The notes under the pieces: model-generated
The model's database searches: none
What the model was told of the DNA's origin: nothing
What the model saw: the letters and a program-made list of their open reading frames with translations, nothing else
From: a bacterium SCSIO 12696
GTDB taxonomy: Bacteria > Pseudomonadota > Gammaproteobacteria > Pseudomonadales > Porticoccaceae
Length of the DNA stretch: 64,000 bases
Direction of reading: 5' to 3'
Assembly (NCBI GenBank): GCA_024397955.1
Contig: CP073744.1
Coordinates: forward strand, 868,001-932,000
Shown: one piece after another, positions 1 through 9,588 of the stretch
How the letters are laid out: every line of letters starts with the position of its first letter
Position numbering within the stretch: position 1 is the stretch's first letter
Translations under genes and position numbers: made by a program

Positions 1-226
1 AGAACTTGAAGCCATCTTTCAACAACATCATCGAGCCGCGCAGCATGCTGGCGACATCGGCCTTGGCGTCAATGCCGGGCACGATCTCAATCTGGACAAC
101 TTGGGCAAATATGCCACCATTCCCGACTTACTGGAGGTATCCATTGGCCACGCATTGACGGTAGACTCTCTGGCTATGGGGATGGCCAGTGCCGTAAAAG
201 CCTACCGCGAAGTGTTACAGCAATAG
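1..226 (+). CDS. pdxJ: Pyridoxine 5'-phosphate synthase, C-terminal part
   Basis: This is the 3' end of a gene that enters from the left edge; codons start at base 2 and the stop is TAG at 224-226. The readable part of about 74 residues contains GLGVNAGHDLN and later IGHALTVDSL, which match the phosphate-binding C-terminal strands of the PdxJ TIM barrel. PdxJ condenses 1-deoxyxylulose 5-phosphate with 3-amino-2-oxopropyl phosphate in cytoplasmic vitamin B6 synthesis. The N-terminal half lies outside the window. Confidence 0.85.
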   Translation, partial: ELEAIFQQHHRAAQHAGDIGLGVNAGHDLNLDNLGKYATIPDLLEVSIGHALTVDSLAMGMASAVKAYREVLQQ

Positions 227-284
227 GCGCTCGCCTGAAGTATGCTTTCACCATAAAAATCACTAACAAACAGAGGGTACAACC

Positions 285-704
285 ATGCAATCCCTGCGCG
301 TAAAAGATTATATGGAGATGGACAGCCACTCAATTCCCGCCACACTCAATGTGGCTGAAGCAGTGGACGTACTGATTAACGACCACCTCAGTGGGGCGCC
401 TGTGGTGGACAGCAATCACAAATTGGTGGGGTTTCTATCGGAAAAAGACTGTATCCGTCACCTGATTAACAGCTCTTATTACCGTGACGGCTCACCGTCT
501 GTACAGGAAATCATGGTGCACGACATTATCTCTGTAAGCCCCGATACCAGTATCCTGGAAATCGCCGAGGTCATGCTGGAGCACGCCCCTAAGATTTATC
601 CGGTGTGCGACAACGGCAAGTTGGTTGGCATTATCCAACGCCACCATGTATTAAAAGCGTTGCGCAAAGACGAAAATGGCTTGTCGCTGGATGCACAAAA
701 CTGA
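285..704 (+). CDS. CBS-domain pair protein
   Basis: A 139-residue soluble protein made almost entirely of two CBS motifs, at about residues 5-65 and 72-132. It contains the typical GAPVVDSNHKLVGFLSEKD and KLVGIIQRHHVLKAL segments. Stand-alone Bateman modules usually bind adenine nucleotides and report energy state to a partner; no partner can be named here. A GAGGG ribosome-binding site lies 7 bases before the ATG. The gene is on the same strand as pdxJ with a 58-base gap, so it may be transcribed on its own. Confidence 0.85.
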   Translation: MQSLRVKDYMEMDSHSIPATLNVAEAVDVLINDHLSGAPVVDSNHKLVGFLSEKDCIRHLINSSYYRDGSPSVQEIMVHDIISVSPDTSILEIAEVMLEHAPKIYPVCDNGKLVGIIQRHHVLKALRKDENGLSLDAQN

Positions 705-725
705 CAGTTGCATTAAGGCCTGACT

Positions 726-1523
726 TTGCACATCAAACGACTGCACCTGATCGAGATTGAAGATCAGCACTGGTGCCCAAAGCCCATACGCAATGGCATA
801 ACCGACATTCTGCGCTTTAACCTGAACACGGGGAAAATCTACCATCCGATTATTCCCCTGTTTTTGAAGGTTTTGGAAAAAACCGGGTCAACTCAAGTGA
901 TAGACCTGTGCTCTGGCGGCGGCGGCCCCTGGCCCAGCCTGTTAAAAGCACTGCCGGAAGAGCGCGACTTGCACCTACACTTTACCGACAAATACCCTAA
1001 CGTAGACACCCTGAACGATGTGAAGCGTCAGTTCAGTGAGCGGGTAACCGTTCATAGCACCAGCAACGATGCCACCGACTTGTCGCTGGAGCACAAAGGC
1101 CTGCGCACACTGTTCACCTCATTTCATCACTTCACGCCAGAGAGTGCTCGCCTTATTCTCAACGATGCTGTGAAGAAAAATCAGCCCATTGCTATTTTCG
1201 AATTTACCCACCGTAGCCCATTGGCTTTACTGCTGATGCTGTTCGCGTTTATCGCTGTGTTCTTTGTGGCCCCATTCGCCAAACCGTTTCGGTGGTCACG
1301 CTTGGTCTTTACCTATCTGATTCCACTGCTGCCGCTGATCGGCACGTTCGATGGCATCGTTTCCTGTCTGCGCACCTACACTCACGCAGAAATGAATGCA
1401 ATGATCGATTCACTGGGTGCAGACCATTACCACTGGGAAACCGGGGAACACAAGTCCGGCGGTCCGGTGCCCATCACCTATTTAATGGGTTATCCGAAAG
1501 ATCAAGCAGCAAGCCATGGCTAA
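726..1523 (+). CDS. Methyltransferase-like protein with membrane segments
   Basis: A 265-residue protein with a TTG start. The stretch VIDLCSGGGG (58-67) is a motif I loop of a class I S-adenosylmethionine-binding fold, followed by an acidic strand end at TDKYPN. Unusually, the C-terminal half has two hydrophobic segments, about 166-183 and 193-207, so the protein is probably membrane-anchored. The substrate is unknown. Its end overlaps the start of the next gene by 8 bases, which suggests translational coupling. The fold assignment is fairly safe; methyltransferase activity is inferred. Confidence 0.65.
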   Translation: MHIKRLHLIEIEDQHWCPKPIRNGITDILRFNLNTGKIYHPIIPLFLKVLEKTGSTQVIDLCSGGGGPWPSLLKALPEERDLHLHFTDKYPNVDTLNDVKRQFSERVTVHSTSNDATDLSLEHKGLRTLFTSFHHFTPESARLILNDAVKKNQPIAIFEFTHRSPLALLLMLFAFIAVFFVAPFAKPFRWSRLVFTYLIPLLPLIGTFDGIVSCLRTYTHAEMNAMIDSLGADHYHWETGEHKSGGPVPITYLMGYPKDQAASHG

Positions 1524-2421
1524 CCCCATCCCAACCATCAACATTATCGGCGCAGGCCGCCTGGGCAAAAGCCTGGCAAAGCTGTGGCACAGCAAAGGCC
1601 TGGTCAAAATTGCCAGAGTATGTAATCGCTCCCGAGAAAGCGCCCAGGAGGCAACCCACTTTATCGGCGCAGGAACAGCCGCCGATAACCTGGCCACTTT
1701 GCCACCAGCAACGCTGTGGCTAGTTGCAACTGCTGACGGCGAAATCGAAGCCGTCGCCAAACAGCTGGCAAGCCATAATATCGTGACCCGGGGCGACGTG
1801 GTGTTTCACTGCAGTGGTTCGCTGTCATCGGGTTGCCTTACCTCTTTAAGGAATCAAGGCGCACATACGGCAAGTGTTCACCCTATTCACAGCTTTGCCG
1901 ATCCGCAAACAACCCAGCAAACGTTTGCCGGCACACACTGTGCCTGCGAAGGCGATGAAGACGCGTTAAGGCGCATAACACCGCTGTTCGAGCGCATTGG
2001 TGGCAACACATTCACATTGGCCAGCAGCACTCGCAAAGCGCTTTACCACAGCGCTACAGTAATGGCCTGCAACTACCTGGTGACATTGCAAGAGTCGGCT
2101 TTGAGCATGCTGCAACAAGCAGGGATTGAGCGGAAAAAGGGGCTTGAATTATTGGCCCCCATTGTCCGCCAAACCGCAGACAATATAGCGACTAAGGGAA
2201 CCGTATCCGCCCTCACAGGCCCGTTGGCCCGGGGAGACAGCAACACTATTCGCCAGCACATCGCCGCCATGCAGCAATTTTCACCGGAACAGCTGGGCCT
2301 TTATCAACAGCTGGGCAAGCACACATTGTCACTGGCACAACAACAAGGCAGCGCCAGCATCGAACAATTGCAGATTATTGAGCAACTGCTGTCGGCCACT
2401 GCAGAGGTCGATCATGAGTGA
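1516..2421 (+). CDS. Rossmann-fold DUF2520 oxidoreductase-like protein
   Basis: A 301-residue protein with an N-terminal dinucleotide-binding fold (GAGRLG at 12-17), a central segment with SVHPIHSFADP and an all-helical C-terminal domain. This is the Rossmann plus DUF2520 architecture, related to ketopantoate/pyrroline reductases and F420-type NADP reductases. The true substrate of the family is not established. The gene overlaps both neighbours (8 bases at each end), so it belongs to a coupled unit with the methyltransferase-like gene and the RNA methylase. Confidence 0.75.
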   Translation: MANPIPTINIIGAGRLGKSLAKLWHSKGLVKIARVCNRSRESAQEATHFIGAGTAADNLATLPPATLWLVATADGEIEAVAKQLASHNIVTRGDVVFHCSGSLSSGCLTSLRNQGAHTASVHPIHSFADPQTTQQTFAGTHCACEGDEDALRRITPLFERIGGNTFTLASSTRKALYHSATVMACNYLVTLQESALSMLQQAGIERKKGLELLAPIVRQTADNIATKGTVSALTGPLARGDSNTIRQHIAAMQQFSPEQLGLYQQLGKHTLSLAQQQGSASIEQLQIIEQLLSATAEVDHE

Positions 2422-3175
2422 TCGCAATTACCAGCATCGCAAGCGCTTTTTCGACAACTTGCTAACCATTTATGGCCGCAAGCCAGTACTGGAAGCACTG
2501 CGTTCACCGGAGCTCACTATCTACCGGTTACACCTGGCAGACAGTAATCGCCAAGAGGGCACCCTCAAAGACATCATCCAGCTGGCACAGCGACGGGATG
2601 TTGAAGTGATCTATCACAGCCGCAAGGAGCTGGCCCGGATTTCGCGCAACGGCAAGCAAGATCAAGGGGTGGCAGCGGACTTACAGTGTCACAACTATCG
2701 GCATTATCGGGAGTTTTTGCAGCAACCATCGCAACATCCCTTCCGGCTGATCGCCTTGGACGGTATTACCAATCCCCAAAACCTGGGGATGATTATTCGT
2801 TCGGTGTGCGCCAGTGGCTGCGATGGCCTGCTGCTGCCGCAGAAGGGTTGTGCAAGCTTGTCACCACTGGTGATCAAAGCCAGTGTGGGCACTCTTTTTC
2901 AGTGCCCCATTTTGCGCTGTGAGCAGTTGACCGAAGCACTGGGTGAATTTCAGCAACAGGGAGCCGAAGTTTGTACTCTGTCATCTCACAGCGATCAGTC
3001 CTTACAGCAGTTTCAACCACAGGGCTCAGTAATCTATGTACTGGGCAACGAAACCGACGGCGTATCCAACGCTGTGATGGAGCGCAGTGACACCCAACTG
3101 TGCATTCCCATGCACAACGGCGTGGAATCTCTCAACGTAGCAGTAACCGCTGCACTGGTGGCATTTAAGCCCTGA
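2414..3175 (+). CDS. TrmH/SpoU family RNA 2'-O-methyltransferase
   Basis: A 253-residue SPOUT-class methyltransferase. It has an N-terminal substrate-binding domain (IYGRKPVLEAL), then the three SpoU motifs: the NLGMIIRSVCASG region, LGNETDGVS at about 210-218, and IPMHNGVESLNVAVTAALVAF at the end. These build the knotted AdoMet site. The target (rRNA or tRNA ribose) cannot be read from the sequence. The ATG at 2414 is preferred over an upstream in-frame start at 2378, because it gives a normal N-terminus and an 8-base coupled overlap with the preceding gene. Confidence 0.8.
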   Translation: MSDRNYQHRKRFFDNLLTIYGRKPVLEALRSPELTIYRLHLADSNRQEGTLKDIIQLAQRRDVEVIYHSRKELARISRNGKQDQGVAADLQCHNYRHYREFLQQPSQHPFRLIALDGITNPQNLGMIIRSVCASGCDGLLLPQKGCASLSPLVIKASVGTLFQCPILRCEQLTEALGEFQQQGAEVCTLSSHSDQSLQQFQPQGSVIYVLGNETDGVSNAVMERSDTQLCIPMHNGVESLNVAVTAALVAFKP

Positions 3176-3309
3176 CTGAGATGCTGAAAAATCACCGTTG
3201 TGTTGGCCTCTCTGTACTCGGACAACTGATAACACGACAAATTTTGCACACCCATTCAGCAATAATTTCCGCTACACTACCCGGCTTTACCAAATTGCGT
3301 TAAACAGCC

Positions 3310-4080
3310 ATGGCAATCTCCCTGAAAACCCCTGAACAAATTGAAAAAATGCGAGTCGCTGGCCGCTTGGCAGCTGAGGTGCTGGATATGATTGGGCCCC
3401 ATGTAGTGCCCGGCGTTAGCACTGAAGAGCTGGATCGTATTTGTCACGATTACATCGTCAACGAACAGCAGGCAATACCGGCACCGCTGAACTACAAGGG
3501 TTTTCCCAAGTCCATCTGTACGTCCATCAATCAGGTGGTCTGCCACGGCATTCCCAGCCCGGCGAAAAAGCTCAAAAGCGGCGATATCATCAATATCGAT
3601 ATCACCGTCATTAAAGACGGCTGGTACGGCGATACCAGCAAGATGTTCCTGGTGGGTAAAGTCGCAGAGCACGCCAGCCGCTTGGTTCAAGTGACTCAGG
3701 AGTGCCTTTACAAAGCCATTGATATCGTCAAGCCCGGCACCACTCTGGGAGATATTGGCCACGTTATCCAGCAACACGCAGAAAAGAACTACTACTCGGT
3801 GGTGCGGGATTTTTGCGGTCACGGTATTGGCGATCAATTTCACGAAGACCCCCAGGTTGTCCACTACGGCAAACCGGGCACTGGCCTGGTACTTCAGGAA
3901 GGCATGACCTTTACCATTGAGCCGATGATCAATGCCGGCAGCCACCACACCAAAATCAAGCCCGACGGCTGGACCGCAGTTACCCGGGACGGCCGCCTGT
4001 CTGCCCAGTGGGAACACACCATGGCAGTGACCGCCAGTGGCGTTGAAGTACTGACCGCCCGTGGAGAAGAATCCCTGTAA
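3310..4080 (+). CDS. map: Methionine aminopeptidase type I
   Basis: A 256-residue cytoplasmic metalloprotease that removes the initiator methionine. All five metal ligands of the family are visible: Asp97, Asp108, His171, Glu204 and Glu235, at the same numbering as in E. coli Map, along with the substrate-site CHGIPSP (His79). Length is standard. The stop codon overlaps the glnD start (TAATG), so the two are coupled. In many gammaproteobacteria map is found beside rpsB/glnD; here the glnD side is kept and rpsB is absent. Confidence 0.96.
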   Translation: MAISLKTPEQIEKMRVAGRLAAEVLDMIGPHVVPGVSTEELDRICHDYIVNEQQAIPAPLNYKGFPKSICTSINQVVCHGIPSPAKKLKSGDIINIDITVIKDGWYGDTSKMFLVGKVAEHASRLVQVTQECLYKAIDIVKPGTTLGDIGHVIQQHAEKNYYSVVRDFCGHGIGDQFHEDPQVVHYGKPGTGLVLQEGMTFTIEPMINAGSHHTKIKPDGWTAVTRDGRLSAQWEHTMAVTASGVEVLTARGEESL

Positions 4081-6719
4081 TGTCCGAGCGGCTATTGCAG
4101 CTTGAACCACCCTCCAAGTCGCTGACCAGTAGTGCACTGCTACCGCTGTTAAGCACCGAATTACAACGCTATCGGGTCCAGCAAGAACAACAGTTTCAAG
4201 AAGGCGCTGATATCCGCGCGCTAGTTAATGAGCGAGCGCAATTCTTTGACCAGTTGCTCACCCTGATCTGGCAACAAATCGGGTTTGATGAACAGTTTAG
4301 CCTGATTGCCATTGGGGGGTACGGCCGCGGCGAGTTACACCCCCACTCCGATATCGACCTGCTGATTCTTCACAACAACGACAGTGACAGCATCTACAAA
4401 GACGCCATTGAGACATTTCTGCAGTTGCTGTGGGATTTGCGCCTCAACGTAGGCCATAGCGTGCGCACACTGTCCCAGTGTGTCGAGGAAGCCCGCAAAG
4501 ACATTGCCGTCGCCACCAGCCTGATGGAAGTACGCACCATTGTCGGCGATGACCGAGATCGTCAAACCCTGTTGGAAGCGATTGCCCCGGACAAAATCTG
4601 GTCAGCTGCTGACTTTTTTATCGCCAAGCAAAATGAGCAAAGCGCACGCCACCAACGCCATGGCATCAACGAGTACGATCTGGAGCCCAACGTCAAAAAA
4701 TCCCCCGGTGGCCTCCGCGACATCCAGACATTGATGTGGGTTGCCAAGCGCTATTACAAAGTCGATAACCGCGACCAGTTGCGCAACAAAGCGCTGTTCA
4801 GTGACCGGGAGTTCAGCCAGCTTCAACAAGGAGAGGAGCTGTTATGGCGAGTGCGTTTCGGGCTACATACCCTGTCTGGTAGACCTCAGGAAGTACTGCA
4901 CTTTGACCTGCAACGACAATTGGCTGAACAGTTTGGTTATCAAGACAACGAACGCCTGGCGGTAGAACAGTTTATGCAGGATTACTACCGCACGGTTATG
5001 CAACTGCGATTGGTTAACGAAGTTGTTATGCGCCATTTGCAAGAAACCATTGTCGATGGTGAAGACCAAAAAACCATCACCCCCATCAATCAGCATTTTC
5101 AAATGCGGGGCAAACTGCTGGAGACCACTCACAAGCGGGTATTCAGCGAATACCCTTCCGGCTTGCTGGAAATTTTTCTCCACTGGATGGCAGGAGACGC
5201 CAAAGGCATTCGCCCCACCACCATTCGCCAGATCCAGGCTCACTGCCACCTGATTGACGACAACTTTCGCTGCCAGGAAAACAACCAACGCCTGTTCCTT
5301 GAGCTATTTCGCCAGCCGCACCGGCTCTCCACCGCCTTGCAGCGCATGACCCGCTATGGCGTGTTGGGCAACTACCTGCCGGAGTTCGGCCAGATTATCG
5401 GGCAGATGCAGCACGATCTTTTCCACATTTACCCTGTGGATGTGCACACACTGCAGGTGGTCAAAAACATTCGCCGCTTGGGGCGCAGCAAAGCCGCCAA
5501 ACTGTTTCCCTTGGCTGCGGAGTTGTATCAGCGTACGGAAGGCAAGGAGTGGCTTCTGATTACTGCCCTCTACCACGATATCGGCAAGGGCCGAGGCGGT
5601 AATCACTCCCTGCTTGGTGCGGTGGATATGCGTGAATTCGGGCTGCAGCACCGGTTGCCGGAGGATATCACCGAGATGATGGTGTGGCTGGTGGAGAATC
5701 ACCTGTTGATGTCACGCACCTCGCAGAAAGAAGACATTTCTGATCCCGAAGTCATTAACAAGTTTGCCAATCGTGTAAAAAACCAACGCTACCTGGATGC
5801 TCTCTATGTGCTCACCGTAGCTGACGTGAACGCCACCAACCCGGATTTGTGGAATAGCTGGAAGGCGAGCCTGATGAACCAGCTTTACCATGAGGCCAGC
5901 CAGGCGTTAGCCAGGGGCAGCGAAGACACACTGAACCAAAGCCAACGTATAGAAGACAACCGTCGCCTTGCCCTGCAAAAGCTCGACGGCAAAGTGGATA
6001 ACAAGCAGGTGCAAACACTGTGGGAAAATTTGGGGGACGACTACTTTCTCCGTGAAAACGCAGACGATATAGCCTGGCACACAGAAGCCATTGCCCAATA
6101 CGACAACCAGCAACCTATGGTGTTAATAAAATCTGTGGCCAGTACGGCTGCGGAAGGGGTTACGCAAATTTTCATTCGCCTCAAAGATCAAGATAACTCC
6201 TTTGCCGCCATGGCAGCGGCACTGGATCAACTGGGCCTGAACATTCAAGGGGCCCAGCTCTACAACTCAGCAGACGGCTATACCCTCGATACCTTTTACG
6301 TACTGGACAACAACGACCAGCCAATCACCACAGATCCCCAACACTACCGCACCATTCGCAACGCCATTGTTCACGAATTGCAATTGCTGGATCGCTATTC
6401 CGACATCGTCAGCCGTCGAACCTCTCGCCGCCTGAAACAGTTTCCGGTGGCCACCACTACCCAGCTGTCCCAGCACAGCAGTGGTGACTACAGTATTCTG
6501 GAGGTGACCACCGCAGACCGCTCCGGTCTACTGGCATTGATCGGCCGTATTTTTGTGGAATTTGGTATCCGTGTGCAAAATGCCAAAATCAGCACTCTAG
6601 GAGAGCGCGTAGAAGACCTTTTTTACATCAGTGACCGGGACAACCAGCCGATTACTGATCCAAAGTTGGGCGAAAACTTGCAGCAAGCTATTCGCCAACG
6701 CATTGACTCCCAAATTTAA
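4080..6719 (+). CDS. glnD: Bifunctional uridylyltransferase/uridylyl-removing enzyme
   Basis: An 879-residue nitrogen sensor that uridylylates PII (GlnB/GlnK) when glutamine is low and removes UMP when it is high. The order is an N-terminal nucleotidyltransferase domain (GGYGRGE at 79-85, metal-binding DID at 91-93), a linker, an HD hydrolase domain (YHDIGKG at about 497-503) and two C-terminal ACT domains that sense glutamine (from about residue 690 and 800). Length and motifs are those of a full active enzyme. Translation is coupled to map. Confidence 0.96.
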   Translation: MSERLLQLEPPSKSLTSSALLPLLSTELQRYRVQQEQQFQEGADIRALVNERAQFFDQLLTLIWQQIGFDEQFSLIAIGGYGRGELHPHSDIDLLILHNNDSDSIYKDAIETFLQLLWDLRLNVGHSVRTLSQCVEEARKDIAVATSLMEVRTIVGDDRDRQTLLEAIAPDKIWSAADFFIAKQNEQSARHQRHGINEYDLEPNVKKSPGGLRDIQTLMWVAKRYYKVDNRDQLRNKALFSDREFSQLQQGEELLWRVRFGLHTLSGRPQEVLHFDLQRQLAEQFGYQDNERLAVEQFMQDYYRTVMQLRLVNEVVMRHLQETIVDGEDQKTITPINQHFQMRGKLLETTHKRVFSEYPSGLLEIFLHWMAGDAKGIRPTTIRQIQAHCHLIDDNFRCQENNQRLFLELFRQPHRLSTALQRMTRYGVLGNYLPEFGQIIGQMQHDLFHIYPVDVHTLQVVKNIRRLGRSKAAKLFPLAAELYQRTEGKEWLLITALYHDIGKGRGGNHSLLGAVDMREFGLQHRLPEDITEMMVWLVENHLLMSRTSQKEDISDPEVINKFANRVKNQRYLDALYVLTVADVNATNPDLWNSWKASLMNQLYHEASQALARGSEDTLNQSQRIEDNRRLALQKLDGKVDNKQVQTLWENLGDDYFLRENADDIAWHTEAIAQYDNQQPMVLIKSVASTAAEGVTQIFIRLKDQDNSFAAMAAALDQLGLNIQGAQLYNSADGYTLDTFYVLDNNDQPITTDPQHYRTIRNAIVHELQLLDRYSDIVSRRTSRRLKQFPVATTTQLSQHSSGDYSILEVTTADRSGLLALIGRIFVEFGIRVQNAKISTLGERVEDLFYISDRDNQPITDPKLGENLQQAIRQRIDSQI

Positions 6720-6770
6720 CCGACAGCCACAGATTGGCCGCGGCGCAGTGCGTATTACAGGAACGTCTTT

Positions 6771-7985
6771 ATGAACCCGAATTTAAACCAGTTACAACCC
6801 TACCCTTTTGAGCGCTTGGCCGCACTCAAAGCAGGTGTGGAAGCACCAAAAGAGGCAACCCCTATTGCCCTGTCTATCGGCGAGCCCAAACACTCGGCGC
6901 CGGAATTGGCGGTGAATGCCCTCAAAAACTCACTGGCCGGGCTTGGCAATTACCCGGCAACCCGTGGCACTGCAGAGCTGAGAGGTGCTATAGGCCGGTG
7001 GCTGTGCACGCGCTTTGCGCTAAAAGGCATCAACCAAAATCAGATTTTGCCGGTTAATGGCACCCGCGAAGCCCTTTTCGCCTTTGCCCAAGCGGTGGTG
7101 GATCGACACCAGTCAGAACCGCTGGTGGTTATGCCTAACCCGTTTTACCAAATTTACGAGGGCGCTGCACTGCTGGCGGGAGCACAACCCTACTTCGTCA
7201 ATTGCGACCAGCAAAGCGGGTTTATTCCCGACTTTTCCCAAGTGGATGAATCCGTCTGGCAGCGCTGCCAATTACTCTACCTGTGCACCCCCGGCAACCC
7301 CACCGGAGCGGTGATGTCACTGCAACAACTGCAAGACCTGATTGCCCTCGCCGACCAATACGACTTTGTGATTGCCAGCGACGAATGTTATTCGGAAATC
7401 TACCTGGATGAGCAGCAACCGCCCGCAGGGATATTGCAGGCCTGTGCCGAGCTCGGACGCCACGACTACCATCGCTGCATAGCCTTTCAAAGTCTGTCCA
7501 AGCGCTCCAATCTACCGGGGCTGCGTTCTGGGTTTGTGGCCGGTGACCAAAATTTGATTGAGCGCTTTTTGCTGTACCGCACCTATCACGGCTGCGCCAT
7601 GTCGCTGCCGGTACAGCAAGCCAGCATTGCCGCCTGGAGTGATGAACAACACGTGATCGATAACCGGGCTCTCTATCGGGAGAAGTTTGATGCCGTACTG
7701 CCTTTGCTGGAAGACAGGCTAACCACTCGGCGCCCCCAAGGCGGCTTTTTTCTGTGGTCAAAAGTGCCAGCGACAACAGCTGGACTCGACGATCAGCAAT
7801 TTGCCCGGCAACTGTTTGAACACACCGGCATCACCGTGTTGCCCGGCTCCTTCCTGGCGCGGGATACGGTTGATGGCAACCCCGGGCGGGGCTGGCTGCG
7901 CATTGCGTTGGTGGCACCACTGCAAGAATGCTGTAGCGCCGCCAAACAAATTGCGGCTTTTGTCGACCACATTAAGGAAGGCTAA
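6771..7985 (+). CDS. dapC: N-succinyldiaminopimelate aminotransferase
   Basis: A 404-residue class I/II PLP aminotransferase. The Schiff-base lysine is Lys244 in SLSKRSNLPGLRSGF, and CTPGNPTG and the substrate-carboxylate region RGWLRIAL are present. The position after glnD and upstream of dapD identifies it as DapC of the succinylase route to diaminopimelate and lysine. Substrate specificity is inferred from synteny. Its stop overlaps the nth start (TAATG), so the last two genes of this strand run are coupled. Confidence 0.88.
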   Translation: MNPNLNQLQPYPFERLAALKAGVEAPKEATPIALSIGEPKHSAPELAVNALKNSLAGLGNYPATRGTAELRGAIGRWLCTRFALKGINQNQILPVNGTREALFAFAQAVVDRHQSEPLVVMPNPFYQIYEGAALLAGAQPYFVNCDQQSGFIPDFSQVDESVWQRCQLLYLCTPGNPTGAVMSLQQLQDLIALADQYDFVIASDECYSEIYLDEQQPPAGILQACAELGRHDYHRCIAFQSLSKRSNLPGLRSGFVAGDQNLIERFLLYRTYHGCAMSLPVQQASIAAWSDEQHVIDNRALYREKFDAVLPLLEDRLTTRRPQGGFFLWSKVPATTAGLDDQQFARQLFEHTGITVLPGSFLARDTVDGNPGRGWLRIALVAPLQECCSAAKQIAAFVDHIKEG

Positions 7986-8638
7986 TGCTCAAGCAACAGC
8001 GCGTTGACTACATTCTCGAAGAACTGGATCGCCTTTACCCGGAACAACCGGTGCCGCTGGATCACACCGACCCCTACACATTGCTGGTGGCGGTATTGCT
8101 GTCTGCCCAGTGTACTGATGAGCGGGTTAATCAGGTGACGCCAACTTTGTTTGCTCGAGCCGACAACCCGACAGATATGGCCAAAGTGCCGGTGGATGAT
8201 ATCTATCAGATTATTCGCCCCTGCGGTCTGGCACCGCAAAAATCCAAGGCCATCGCCAAACTGTCGCAAATTCTGCTGGATAAATACGACGGCGAAGTTC
8301 CCCAGGATATGGACGCTCTGGAATCCCTTCCCGGGGTTGGCCACAAGACCGCCAGCGTGGTGATGTCACAAGCGTTTGGGGTTCCCGCTTTTCCGGTAGA
8401 TACTCATATACATCGCCTGGCACAACGCTGGGGGCTGACCAATGGCAAAAGCGTGACACAAACAGAAAAGGACCTGAAACGCCTGTTTCCTAGAGAGCGT
8501 TGGAATGCCCTGCATTTGCAGATTATTTTCTACGGCCGCGAATACTGCACCGCACGGGGTTGTGACGGCACCGTGTGCCCTATGTGCCGCACTTGTTATC
8601 CGAACCGTAAAAGCCCAAAAAAAACCAAAAAGGCTTAG
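7985..8638 (+). CDS. nth: Endonuclease III, base-excision DNA glycosylase/AP lyase
   Basis: A 217-residue enzyme that removes oxidised pyrimidines. The helix-hairpin-helix LPGVGHKTA carries catalytic Lys121, Asp139 follows in FPVDTHIHR, and the C-terminal CTARGCDGTVCPMCRTC provides the [4Fe-4S] cluster cysteines. Residue numbers match E. coli Nth within one position. A basic KKTKKA tail follows the cluster. The gene overlaps dapC by one base, an unusual functional pairing with a lysine gene. Confidence 0.95.
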   Translation: MLKQQRVDYILEELDRLYPEQPVPLDHTDPYTLLVAVLLSAQCTDERVNQVTPTLFARADNPTDMAKVPVDDIYQIIRPCGLAPQKSKAIAKLSQILLDKYDGEVPQDMDALESLPGVGHKTASVVMSQAFGVPAFPVDTHIHRLAQRWGLTNGKSVTQTEKDLKRLFPRERWNALHLQIIFYGREYCTARGCDGTVCPMCRTCYPNRKSPKKTKKA

Positions 8639-8651
8639 CAGTGGCCTAAGC
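8623..8651 (-). terminator. Terminator for the sixA-like gene
   Basis: Read on the minus strand, GCTTAG and CTAAGC (8646-8651 and 8633-8638) form a 6-bp stem with a 7-base loop. It is followed by CTTTTT and a second T-rich run that copies the A-rich end of nth. The stem includes the stop codons of both convergent genes. Confidence 0.55.
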
Positions 8652-9152
8652 GGTCTCAGTCAAGTCCCGCTTGGGGTAATCAAACTCCAGCAGTTCAGCG
8701 CTGCCGGCACCAACATCTGCCCAACAGGCGTGTTCGATCTTGAGAATAGCCAAACCGGTGGTGGGGATATTGGCAATATGGCTGAGTGCCAAAAAGTTGG
8801 TTAAATCGGTAATCGCCGGATTGTGGCAAACCAGCATCGCCGATTGACAGTTATCGTCCAGGCTACGTACACAACCCAAAAGTTCTTCGTAATTGAACGT
8901 ATACAACGCCGGCAAAGATCGAATCTGTTCGCTGGGCACACCCAGCTCTGCTGTGATCATCTCGGCGGTGTGCATGGCGCGCACCGCAGGGCTGCTGTAA
9001 ACGCAGTCGACCTGTATACCTCGTTGCCGCAACCGGCTCCCCATCATTGGTCCATTGCGCAGGCCTCGCTTATTCAGCGGCCGCTCAATATCTCGTAACT
9101 GCTCATTGGCCCAGCTGGATTTGGCATGGCGAACCAGGATCAACTGTTTCAT
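8646..9152 (-). CDS. sixA: Histidine phosphatase family protein (SixA-like)
   Basis: A 168-residue protein with the phosphohistidine motif VRHAKSSW at residues 7-14 (Arg8, His9), SPAVRAMHTAEM as the second arginine site and VCHNPAI containing the second histidine. SixA removes phosphate from histidine phosphotransfer domains or from PtsN/NPr-type proteins; which of these applies here is not visible. The gene is convergent with nth and divergent from the next gene across a 436-base gap. Confidence 0.8.
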   Translation of the reverse strand: MKQLILVRHAKSSWANEQLRDIERPLNKRGLRNGPMMGSRLRQRGIQVDCVYSSPAVRAMHTAEMITAELGVPSEQIRSLPALYTFNYEELLGCVRSLDDNCQSAMLVCHNPAITDLTNFLALSHIANIPTTGLAILKIEHACWADVGAGSAELLEFDYPKRDLTETA

Positions 9153-9588
9153 AAACTCGACTTCCTAATAGGGATTTGACGTTATTTTGAACACAACTGT
9201 ATGACACTGAAGTGACGCCCCCTGTAGAGCGATGAATAAAGGCAAAAAGTTATCCACCATATCTGTGGATAACTCTGTGCACTACTTTCGAAAAACCCTG
9301 CCAAAGCCCCGCAATGATTGACAGTGTCACAAAATGGTCATTTTTTAGCCAAACAACTTATTCATTAAAAACAATAACTTACGACGTTAAAAACAGTAAA
9401 TCAATAACTTACACGTTTTTTAGATAAACCTCTTTAATATAGGCTCGCAATTGTGGAAAAAAGTCGTTTCCCGAATTTGTCAGGTACAGAATCCAACTCA
9501 AAAGCCAAACGGGGAATTGCCACAGGCGTCAATTTTGCTATGCTTCGCCACCTGCAAATTCCACCCAATTACCCGCTCGGAATCCCCT
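9153..9588. other. AT-rich intergenic region with a DnaA-box-like palindrome
   Basis: No gene is supported here. The region contains a perfect 9-bp palindrome GTTATCCAC/GTGGATAAC at 9249-9257 and 9265-9273, two close copies of CAATAACTTAC (9372-9382 and 9402-9412) and long A/T runs. The TGTGGATAACTCTGT sequence and the CAATAACTTAC motif occur again in the gap at 15305-15733. It also has to hold the promoters of the two divergent flanking genes. Confidence 0.5.

Noticed and set aside
3277..4137. A 286-codon open frame on the minus strand opposite map
   Set aside because: It is the mirror of map, which has all five metal ligands; the opposite frame has no recognisable protein.
9249..9273. Replication origin suggested by the DnaA-box-like palindrome
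   Set aside because: There is only one pair of boxes, and none of the usual origin neighbours (dnaA, dnaN, rpmH, mnmG) is near. It is kept only as a shared-motif finding.
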